DNA from: Erythroxylum novogranatense
Lineage: Eukaryota > Streptophyta > Magnoliopsida > Malpighiales > Erythroxylaceae
NCBI GenBank assembly: GCA_029891385.1
Contig: CM057228.1
Coordinates: 22,220,309-22,284,308 of the forward strand
Direction: 5' to 3'
DNA: 64,000 nt
In this document: one piece after another, positions 54,970-64,000 of the stretch
How the letters are laid out: each line of letters begins with the position of its first letter
Position numbering within the stretch: position 1 is the first letter of the stretch
The notes under the pieces: generated by a model
Told to the model about the DNA's origin: nothing
Databases searched by the model: none
What the model saw: the letters and a program-made list of their open reading frames with translations, nothing else
Made by a program: the position numbers and the translations under genes

Positions 54970-56500
54970 TATGAAAACCTTATTTTATTGATCTACTCTT
55001 TTTTAGTTATTTTTATATATTTATTTATTTTTCCTTGTTCATTTGATTTTAAATTTATCTATACTACAAGTATAAGAGTTGCATCTTTATAGTATAAATA
55101 GTATCGTTGATATGAGGATTGTTATTAGGCACCTAACAATTTTATAAAAAATTTTAAGGTAAACAATATAATAAACGTAGCTAAAAAATAAATTAAATTA
55201 GAGAAAATTGAAAATTGAACAAATAACAAAACAACTGTGAATTTATGCTTAGTCAATGATAACAACTCAAGAATTACTTTTATCCTTATTTTGTTTTCAC
55301 CTCACCTTCTTGATTTAATAATACTTGCCCCTATATATCCAATAGTTATAGTTACCTTCTCTTAAGATCTAATTGAGTAAGCCTAATTAAAATATATAAG
55401 AATTGGATTATGACAATTTGATCTCTCAAAACTCTTTCTAAATTAGATTTCACGCAATCATATGGGTAACTAAAAAACAATTAAGAGATCTCTTCAATTG
55501 CATATTAATCTAATGTTTATAGGTTTATTATGGTACCACCTCTCGTTGTGCAATATAGCACAGATATTTCAACCTAATCTCTTGATTTAGATCAAATATT
55601 AAAATAGTAACCACCATAAAGTATGTTTCTATTAAATCAAAAACATAAAAGTTTAACAAAACAATTCAAGAGTAATTACTAAAATAAATTTAACAATTCA
55701 AAGCTAAAATAAATCCACAGTTGTTCATAATCAATATTCAAGAACAAGGAAAGAAAAGGAAAGAATAGAAGATTGAATCTTAAATGTATTCTTCTTTTGT
55801 CCTTAAACTAGAAAATTTTGCAGCTTTGTTCTTCTTTGCCTCTTTAATCTCCTTTTTAGAAGTTCCAACTGCTTTTTTGGTGTTGCTTTTTGCCTTAAAT
55901 ACTTCTTAATCCTTCTAAGGCTCTTTCTAGGGTTTTCTAACTTATTTTTTCCTAAAAAATTCTACCTTTGCACGATCATACAATATCTCTTATATGCGCA
56001 CATACTTGAATAATCGTGCACATTTTGCACGATCATGACATAGGCTCCGTCATTACTTTAGCAATCCTCTACAATTGTAATAGTCCTCTTCATCCAGCTT
56101 TATCTTCAACTTTTCTTAAAGCTTTATGTCTCAACTCATCACCCAAATATACTAAATATCCTCTAAAACAGGTATTAAGATCAAATTCTTGCCCTAATCT
56201 AATCAATAATCATCAAACAAAACACACAAAAACACTAATAAAAATATAAATCTAAGTCCTAAACACATGATTTTCACCTAAGAAAATACCTATTAACACA
56301 TTCTATAACCTAGAAAATGTATTCTAAAATACACTTATCAACTCTACCAAACTAAAATCTTTGATTGTTCCTAAGCAAAACTGACTCCACAAAATAAAGA
56401 AAACATAAATTACAAATTACAAAATCACATAAGAATGGCATAAAGTTTAATGAAATTAGCTTACCTAAAAACATTAATCACTTAAAAAGATTTAAAACTT
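54970..56500. other. AT-rich degenerate repeat DNA with CACGATCATG-like motifs
   Basis: No intact ORF. At 55970-56040 there are three motifs of the CACGATCAT / AATCGTGCAC type (TTGCACGATCATACA, ATAATCGTGCACATT, TTGCACGATCATGAC). These resemble motifs at 57490-57600 and 60240-60370 and suggest another copy of the same old element family. Confidence 0.45.
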
Positions 56501-56529
56501 GATTCACTTATTTTAAAGTTGTTAATATT

Positions 56530-57900
56530 GAATTAATCACAAGTATATGACGTAGTTTTAGCTAGCATAGACAAATACAAGTCAAATCCCACAAAGACAA
56601 TAATTACTAGTAATTGTTGTTATCCTACTATCTAGTCTATAAATTGAGTGTTGGTTTCAATAAAGAAAATAATATTGAAACAGATAAAACAAAATAAGAA
56701 ACAATAATAAACAGAGAACAAAGAAAATCGCTTAGAAAACAATCAGTATCAAGAATTAGTGCTTAGGTGATGAATCCCCCTAAAACCTTTATATGGTTAA
56801 CCTTTTATCATGCAATTGTTTATTGACTATTAGACTATAGGAATTCCTATCTTATGTTAATAACTCTTTTGAGACTACTAAAACCTAATCTTAGGTCTAT
56901 TAACTAAAATTATTCAGGTTGAAGATTCTAGAACTGCTTTACTGATTGGTTAATTCTGCTATTAGGTTTGACCCTATTCTAAAGGATTTATGTAAACCTA
57001 GCTCTAGGTTTACAATCAACTCATTTCAGTTACAGTAGATCTATTCATACACAGGATTTCTCAATCTCTATGTTATGAAATTAAATAATATAATAATTTT
57101 TTAGATCTATTAGAACATATATTACACACATAATTGAATCACGATAAATCAATCAAAACATATTGTAGCACAAACTAAGGTTCATCTCACCTAGACACTA
57201 AAGATATTTAGTTATACATGATAAAAAACAAAATCAAACATAAACAGGAAACACAAACGAATAAAAAACAAAGAGTTCATAATTTTAAATCTCCCTACTT
57301 TTCTAACAAATATTCTTGCAAGTTTGAGGTTTGATGTTGTAATATATTAGATCTATTGATTCTTCCTTTGTGTTTTCACTTATCTGGATCAATATTGTCC
57401 CTTCTAAACGTTCTGCACTTCTTGAATCACCTCTCAAAGTCTACTATCCTATTTTACCTCTTCTCACTTCGTTTTATAGTAATTTTTAGGGTTTCTGAGA
57501 GATACATGGGCTCGTGTATTGGATCGTGTATACTCTAAGATCTCCAAAATTTGTTACTCTGTACGAGCTGAGAGATATACACGACTATAGGCACGACCAT
57601 ATATCCCTTATTTGCTTCAATCTTTGTTTTATGTCGCAATTTATTTCAAATTCTTCTCCTTTTGGCAAATGAAGTTATAACTTATAAATGCACTTGGAAC
57701 AAATCAAGTACAAAATATACAATAAAAGTGTAAAACATCAAGCAAAATACATCAAATATAGGTGTATAAATATGGTCAAATATGTATATGTCAAAAACAC
57801 AAACTTTTGCATTCATATTTCATAATTTTGATTTAAATAACATATTAACCAAAATATTAACACCCTTTTCATATATCTATATCAATTGTAAACTTACACT
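56530..57900 (-). repeat. probable degenerate Athila-type LTR (minus orientation)
   Basis: The plus-strand text ACTTGATTCACTTA...CACAAGTATATGACG...AAGTCAAATCCCACAAAGACA mirrors the end of an Athila/Tat LTR read in reverse. CTCGTGTATTGGATCGTGTAT and TACACGACTATAGGCACGAC motifs lie at 57510-57590. It is placed as the 3' LTR of the element whose integrase lies at 60570-61045. Boundaries are not resolved. Confidence 0.4.
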
Positions 57901-58869
57901 AATTCTTATTTACTAATTTTAAAAGGTAGGCCATCACTAAGTACCCACTTATGCAAATTTCTTAACATTTCACAAGAAGATCAATAGGCTTCATTTTATT
58001 TAAAGAAACAAAATTTTATATTTTTATTTAGTGATAACCTAGTCTTTTGACATAAGGGTAAACACCTTGTTAGAAATAACTTCGGGTTACTAAACTACGT
58101 TACATTTTTTAAAGCTTAGTTAAAGTGTCATTCTAGCCTTTTTATCAAAGGCAAATATTTTATTGTGAATGTTCCCTAATTATTTAGCTAAACAATAGCT
58201 CACAACTGGATACCAGCTCTATTCTTAACCCCAATTTTCAAAAAGGCCATATAATAAGAAATTTATTTTAAGACATTTATTTAACATTTTTTTACTCTAA
58301 CCTACATCATTTCTTTGTAATCAATCCATTTCTATGAAAGGTTACCAATGATGCTTACCAAATTAATTTCATTCAGTCATAGGTGCATCCAAATAAGTGT
58401 CATAAAATGAAATAATAGGTACAACATTCACCAAAAAAAACTCAAAACACAAACTTGACAAACTAATGTTTCTTCACAAATTAAATGTTTATGTTTGTGA
58501 TTAAATTAACTCCTTTGAATTCCATGCCATTGACACATTCACACAAGTATATAATTTACATAATACAACATCATGCAACAAAATTTTTTACATAATTCAA
58601 ATGAAAATTTACATATAAATGATAAATAAAATACATATATGTCCCCATACTGGAGCAACATCTTGTCTTTAATTTTGAAAATGACAAAAAAACTAAAAAA
58701 AAACAAAAATAACTAATGTAACAAACAAAAGTAGAAGAAATATATTTTTCAAAAAAAGAGCAAGATAGCTTATAGGGATTGTGGTGGTGATGGTGTTGGA
58801 GAAGGAACTTAGATGCCTTGCACCGTAAACTAATCAAATAATTTTTTTTATTTAGTAGCACTATTGTCA

Positions 58870-59916
58870 TACTACCTACTTCAATTATTCCTTTATTGTG
58901 TCTATTCTTCTCTCCAACTCCTTGTTATTCTCTTCCATTTTTCTAAAAACCTTCTCCCAACCTTCTTCTTCCTTATTGAATTCTTCACATGAAGTTTCAT
59001 CATGATGCTACTATTATGGGCCTGAACTATATGTTGTTTATCCTCTCATATGCTTCGCAATAAAACAGAAGCTTGGATCATTGAGTTCCTTACTATGAGA
59101 CTCTAAGATTTTCACCCTTTTGAAATGTGTATTGTTAAAGAACTCAAAAGCAATAGAGGTTAGTCCATATACATCAATATTCTGATATTGAGCCAAAGTA
59201 GTAACCAAAAATTTCATACCTAAATAGCTAATTTTTTGTTAATTGAGCAACTATTGTTTGGAAGATGTGTGAAGAAGTGCATACCTTAACTTTATTATAC
59301 ATACACTAAAGTGAAACAAATCCTTTTTGGAACATTTATTACTTTGAATCTTTGCAAAAATGGTATGACTCATAAATTGATGCAACAATAAAGGCTTCAG
59401 GCTCTTAATTAAATTATTTGGTACATTTGTAGTTAAAACACTTCTTGTCCAATTAATTATTTCAATATGTTTTTACACTAAAATAGTTATAGGATTCAAA
59501 ATTTTTGGTTTTAGGGAAGCCAAACATATTCTTCATGATATTATGATCCAATTGACATGGTTCCCCTTTTAATCTAAACCAAAAACTATCTAACTTATTT
59601 AGCTAAAAACTTATAGCGGTATAAACTTTTAGGGTAAGTTATTTAGAAACAACCTAATCATATTGGATGACCTTTTCGCAACTGATGTTTTTACTCAAAG
59701 ACTCCATTTTGTCCTTAAGCCCTAATTCTCTCAAGATTTGAAAACTAAAATAGCTAGGTGTTATAACATTTTTAAGGCAAAGTCACCTTCTTCTTATGAG
59801 AAAATTGAGAATGGAACTCCAAAATATGTAGCTAAATCATGTACATCATTTCTATAAACCTTCATTTTTCCTTTAGGTTTAGACCTTCGAGTTAGTTGTT
59901 TCACTCTAGGTGCCAT
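58870..59916 (-). pseudogene. degraded ORF after Athila pol, function unknown
   Basis: The frame starts MAPRVKQLTRRSKPKGKMKV at 59916 (basic) and stays open to 59794. After many breaks, a helical acidic stretch (EEFNKEEEGWEKVFRKME, then NNKELERRIDTIKE) is readable at about 58880-58990. Athila elements often carry an extra ORF between pol and the 3' LTR, sometimes called env-like. This may be its remnant, but no membrane or envelope motif is visible, so identity is open. Confidence 0.4.
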
Positions 59917-60239
59917 TTTTTTATTTGAATACCTATAAATAACACACCAATAACTCAAATGTAGGAAAACATAGGAGAAATATGCTCTCAAACACCTAAA
60001 CAAGTCATGATCTTATGAAACAGTCACTAGATTTAGAGGTAAATTGCATAAAAGATGAAGAAAAATACAAGAAAGAGTGAAATTCATTTAAAAATCGAGG
60101 GAAATTTGGGTGCAAAAAGGGTAGGAGTGTCAATTAGAGAGAGAAGAAGTGAGGGAATGAAGAAAGGAGAGAGAGAATAAGATTAAAAGACAAAGTTTGT
60201 AGGGGTTACATATTCATATATGATCTTATAACTATGTAA

Positions 60240-60370
60240 ATGACTTTACTGTCACGATTGTGACAATGGGCTTAGACTCCAGACTTACACAATCATGCAG
60301 TTTTACACAATTGTGATAGTGAGTTTGTTGCTCAAACTTACACAATCGTGTATGTGATGATCATGACCCT
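60240..60370. repeat. CACAATTGTG / CACGATTGTG palindromic motifs in the Athila spacer
   Basis: Read on the minus strand: ACACGATTGTGTAAGT, TCACAATTGTGTAAA, TGCATGATTGTGTAAGT and TCACAATCGTGACAG. Four units lie at about 25-45 bp spacing between the integrase end and the next ORF. Confidence 0.7.
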
Positions 60371-60569
60371 CATGGAAATATTCCATAATAAGTTTACACA
60401 CTTCATACTATGAACATCCATCAATCAAACTAACTAAAAATTCACAAAAAATAATGCGACAAGCATATAAAAATTTATGAAAAACCTATCTAAACAATAA
60501 AATGTTAATTTTAAGGTCACCAACTTGACCATTCCATTTTGACTTTTCAACTAAAGTAAAGGAAAGAAA

Positions 60570-61045
60570 CTACTTCCCTTTTTTATATATTCCTCCAAAA
60601 TACAGTTTGCATCTATGGCTATTCACTTTGAATGTTTCTTTTTTATCAATCTCCAATTCTAAAGCTCTATACTTAAACACTTGAGTAGCCTTGAAAGGAC
60701 CACTCCAATGTGACTTAAGCTTTCCTAAAAACAACTTCAATATTGAGTTAAATAACCAAGCTGAATCTCCTATCTTGAACTCCTTCTTCTTAATATATGA
60801 ATTATGCCATCTTTTCACTTTTTCCTTATACAAATTTACATTCTCATAAGCATCAAATCCTAACTCTTCTTGTCCATTAAGTTGTAGAAGTCTCTTCTTA
60901 CTAGCTATCTTCCAATCAAAATTTAATGCCTTAATTGCCCAATATGCCCTATGTTCCAACTCCACGGGCAAGTGACAAGCTTTTCCAGACACAAGTTAAA
61001 AGGGTGTTGTACTAATAGGTGTCTTGAAGATTCTTCAATATGCCC
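60570..61045 (-). pseudogene. Athila integrase C-terminal fragment
   Basis: FKTPISTTPF, then a TAA, lies just inside the copia junction. A 140-codon frame follows: SGKACHLPVELEHRAYWAIK, ALNFDWKIASKKRLLQLN, FNSILKLFLGKLKSHWSGPF, and the end GGIYKKGK at 60570. HLPVELEHRAYWAIK is a hallmark of Athila integrases. The catalytic core is missing, because the element is cut by the LTR at 61048. Confidence 0.92.
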
Positions 61046-61047
61046 AT

Positions 61048-63144
61048 TGTTGGAGTTATGTAAATATAGTGCCTTGGAAAGCAAGTGTATTTACATGTAA
61101 CTTTATCTTCTTGATTCTGCTTTGTAATGAAAATATTTATTATTAATAAAACAAAAGAGTTTGGTTTTATCTGTATGAGCATTATATATCTGGTCATAAG
61201 GTACCAAGATTCATTTGTAAGTAATATACATATACATAGAGATGTATGGGAAACATGTATATTATTAGAATCAATTAATTGATTCACAGTTGAATAATCA
61301 AGTTGGTCGTTTGATTATGGTTTAGACGTAGTGTTGCGATTTATCTCCATATAAGTAAAGGAGTTTACTTAAAGGGAATGATGAGTTTCATATCATGATA
61401 GTAGTAGACTATCGATAATGGCACTATTAAATGAATTGAATTAAGTATGTTTTCAAGAATAAAGTGGGTCATTACTTTAATCTTAAAACATACAACTTAA
61501 GCATTCGCTTATTATGAACCACAATCTTGATGAGTGGTGAACTCATATGTGTTTCATTATAATTCTTGATATGATCGGAATGGATTTTTACAGGTATTAA
61601 TCCAGGTTCGCATGTTGGAATTATTAATTGAAACATGTATCGTGGAACATTCACTCAAATAAAGAGTTTATAGTGTTATCATCTCTTCAGATGTTTTAAG
61701 GAGATTTGGTGATTAAACTGGCGCCAGATAGTTTGATGGACTAGCTACCCATCAAGTCTTAACACTAAGATGAGATCTTATGTGTTAATCACCATATAAA
61801 GTAAAATGAGAGATCTAGAAGGAAAACCAACATAAGGGCAAAACGGTAATTTTACCCTTTGTTGTGCGGATGGCTATAATAAGGTTCTAAATAGGGTTTG
61901 CAATTGGACATATTCTCATAATATTTAATAATTCAAGAGTTCAACTAATTGTCTTTAGTGGAATGACATTTAGTTAATAAGCTAGAATTAATTCCAATGA
62001 GATTGAATTATTTCTGGGCTTATTGGAGCTTGAATTATCAAAGTCCAATAAGATTCCCCACTTGGCTTTAAGGAAGGTTATCAAGCTAAGTAAGAAGTAG
62101 TTTGGAGGCTTTAGAAGTCCATAATTGAATGATGGGCTTATACTAATTAATGGTTAATTGGAAGCCCATATGTTCATTTAGAAATGGGCTTGTTTTGGTT
62201 TAATGTAATTGATTACATTAATTATATTAAAACAATTTTTTTAAATGGAGAAGAAGCAATTTCGAAATTGTGTTAGGTTAGATGTGTAACCACACATTTG
62301 ACATTAAAATACTAAATAAAGATGGTCTTTATTATGGTTCATCATTATTAAATGGAGTTATGAACTTACCATTAAATGGTTTAATGGTTGGCTTTTAATG
62401 TTGGCATGTAACCTATTTGCATTCATTAGATTAAAGATGAAAGATGTGCATTAGATGGACCATCTTCCTTCTTTCTTCTTGCCAAAATTGAAATGGGTAT
62501 TCAATTATAAGTTATGGTCTTTCCAAATAGCCATTTTAAAGATAAATGAAGTAAGTCTCATTTATTGGCTATTTGATGAGTGATTAATGTAAGAAGTGAT
62601 GCATTGGATGCCTCTCACTCTTTCCATTCATGCATATTTCGAAATTGAGATGTAAGAAAGGGTTCTTGCATGGTTTTTAGACATTCTCTCCTTTCATGCA
62701 AGGTAGAACCGAAATTCCTAAGTGAAAGAATTGAAAGAGTTTCAATTTTGGTTCTTCTTCTTCTAAGAAAATCTCCTCCAAATATTTCTTCTCCTTTCCC
62801 ACCAAAGGATTTTGTTAACCTAGTTTTCCTTGAAGAACAAGTGGTAAATCTAATTGGTTGAGGATACTACAACAAGGAAGAAGATAGATTGCTAAAGGAA
62901 AAGACTCAAAGGCAAAGGATTTGGATATAAGAAGGAGAGGATAGCGCAATGAGGATTTAAAGTCAGAGCGAAGGAGTCGGTAATTCCTTTTATCTTGTTC
63001 TTGGTTTTATTATCCTTATACCATATCATGTATGGATTAGAATGTTGATTTGGATATATTGCTTCCGCTGCAAGATGATTTCTTAAAAAGTTTTGAAATC
63101 TATCGTTTCTCCATACTAAGCATGCTTTCTTTTCCGATCCAACA
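61048..63144 (+). repeat. 5' LTR (2.1 kb)
   Basis: Starts TGTTGGAGTTATG and ends ...CCGATCCAACA, with TGTTGGA/TCCAACA inverted ends, and is followed two bases later by a primer site. The five bases before it are cccat (61043-61047); the partner duplication is outside the window. Short ORFs inside (for example 62670-62861) have no family match. Confidence 0.82.
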
Positions 63145-63146
63145 AT

Positions 63147-63158
63147 TGGTATCGAGCC
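63147..63158 (+). other. primer binding site, variant tRNA-Met type
   Basis: TGGTATCGAGCC, which is the normal TGGTATCAGAGCC with one base missing. Confidence 0.75.
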
Positions 63159-63379
63159 GATTTTTCATGCATGATTTCAGTTCCTATATGGAGGATGCAT
63201 GGGTTGGCAATCTTTTATGTATACTGCATATTTTATGTGATAGAAATATATATGGTGTATGTTGCTCTTTTGGTTGTCCATAGAAGTTAAATTTTATCTT
63301 GTAAGATTTCTTCATTTGGTTGTAATAAGGAGGGTGGTCTATCATCACCATGTTTCCTCCTTGGTTTCTTTTTCTATTT

Positions 63380-63720
63380 TATTTGATTTTTAATGTACAA
63401 ATTGATGTAATGATGAAGAAGGAGCAGCCATGGATTGAAGAAATGGAAAGGTAAAATTTTGGTGTATCCTTTGTGTTTTGGCATAAGTTTTGTGAAAATT
63501 AAGTTGCTGGAATTTTGTTTCAATGAATCATATTTCAGTTATGATTGGAAAACAAGTGCTGGTTTTTGTTTCAAAGAATCCAATTTCGGTTTTGCTAACA
63601 TACTAAGTTCTTTTTAATTTTCATGAAATGAGTTTCGGTTTTAATAAAACAAGTGCTGGGATTTTTGTCAAAACAAAGATTTGGTTTTCTAAAATCTAGT
63701 GCTGGAATTTTATTTTTCAA
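63380..63720 (+). repeat. degenerate repeats in the leader (ACAAGTGCTGG...TTTTGTTTCAA)
   Basis: Three variants of AAACAAGTGCTGG or CTAGTGCTGG, each followed by a TTTTTGT/TTTATTTTTC-rich segment, lie at about 63552, 63647 and 63691. No coding sequence was recognised from 63145 to the window end. Confidence 0.55.
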
Positions 63721-64000
63721 AATGACAAAATTCTAATTTCATAAATGCCATTACATTTGTTTACCGAATGGGCCGGATCATGTTAGCGAAGAGTTTGAAG
63801 CGGAAGATCCAAGATGAAGAAGCATATTTTGGGCCTAAAAGGCTTGTAATTATTTTATGTTTCTAGGATGGACAATCAAAAGTGGCTTTATTAGTTCATG
63901 TGATGAATGGAGAAATGAATGCTTGTAATATGTGATATTATGTGATTGCATGTCATTTAGAAAATTGCCAACCCTAGGCCTTGCCATGCATTCATTATGT

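Larger units (their letters stand above)
57900..61047 (-). mobile_element. old Athila-type gypsy remnant (integrase tail, post-pol region)
   Basis: Only the end of pol is recognisable, followed on the minus strand by a spacer with palindromic motifs (60240-60370), a short ORF start (59916) and a glutamate-rich coding-like stretch (58870-58990). Upstream it is cut at 61047 by the copia LTR. The decay of its reading frames shows it is older than the copia insertion. Confidence 0.65.
61048..64000 (+). mobile_element. LTR retrotransposon (Ty1/copia-like), 5' part, continues beyond the window
   Basis: An LTR (61048-63144) with primer site is followed by about 0.85 kb of non-coding leader. It is inserted in the Athila integrase. 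The LTR layout (AATAAA and T-rich stretch near the start, CTTCTTCTTCT-rich stretch near the end) is like the copia LTR at 35685. No coding domain is in the window, so the superfamily call rests on LTR form and primer site only. Confidence 0.65.

Noticed and set aside
50317..57900. Intact host gene or RNA gene
   Set aside because: No ORF with a family motif, no tRNA cloverleaf and no rRNA-like sequence was seen.
59794..60003. Envelope-like gene of the Athila element
   Set aside because: The ORF start is basic and short, with no signal peptide or membrane segment after the chosen ATG; kept only as an unknown degraded ORF.

Overview
The window is plant nuclear DNA, most likely from a eudicot. 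It holds plant-type Ty3/gypsy and Ty1/copia retrotransposons with methionine-tRNA or aspartate-tRNA primer sites, a plant LINE with a DUF4283-like ORF1, AT-rich intergenic DNA, and a fossil plant pararetrovirus (Caulimoviridae). The species cannot be named from this. I found no intact host protein gene and no tRNA or rRNA gene. It is a heterochromatin-like block of nested mobile elements.

Layout: (1) 1-8866, minus strand: a young, almost complete chromovirus-type gypsy element; its 3' LTR runs off the left edge. (2) 8867-14475: a 3'-truncated Athila-type gypsy element (5' LTR, PBS, gag, protease, part of RT), flanked by a perfect 128-bp direct repeat. (3) 14476-16811: AT-rich DNA without genes. 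(4) 16812-49586: an endogenous pararetrovirus (EPRV) on the minus strand, longer than one genome unit and split by later insertions. (5) 49586-50316: an AAT/ATT microsatellite directly at the virus edge. (6) 50317-57900: AT-rich DNA with an imperfect foldback and decayed Athila/Tat-like LTR remnants. (7) About 58000-61047, minus: an old Athila-type element with an integrase tail. (8) 61048-64000, plus: a Ty1/copia-type LTR with primer site and the start of its interior, running off the right edge.

Reading the EPRV in viral sense (descending coordinates): coat protein (49564), protease-RT-RNase H (48085), transactivator/viroplasmin (46188; split by a copia element at 35685-45353), intergenic promoter region, four small tightly packed ORFs A-D (34578-33251), movement protein (33254; split by a LINE at 23528-32750, itself split by a 3.4-kb solo LTR), small ORF E that carries the tRNA-Met primer site, then a second coat protein start (22840). 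After a deletion occupied by a copia gag fragment, a second transactivator tail, intergenic region, ORFs A-D and movement-protein start follow, ending at 16812. Adding the virus-derived intervals gives a genome of about 7.8 kb. All viral genes carry stops, frameshifts or insertions. The gene order resembles TAV-encoding caulimovirids, but I do not recognise the A-D block from any named genus; this is the most novel system in the window.

A second theme is clusters of short palindromic motifs in the non-coding parts of unrelated retrotransposons: CGTCGCGACG in two gypsy LTR families, AAGTCGACTT in the copia leader, CGCTGCAGCG-like in the Athila leader, and CACAATTGTG-like in the old Athila element.
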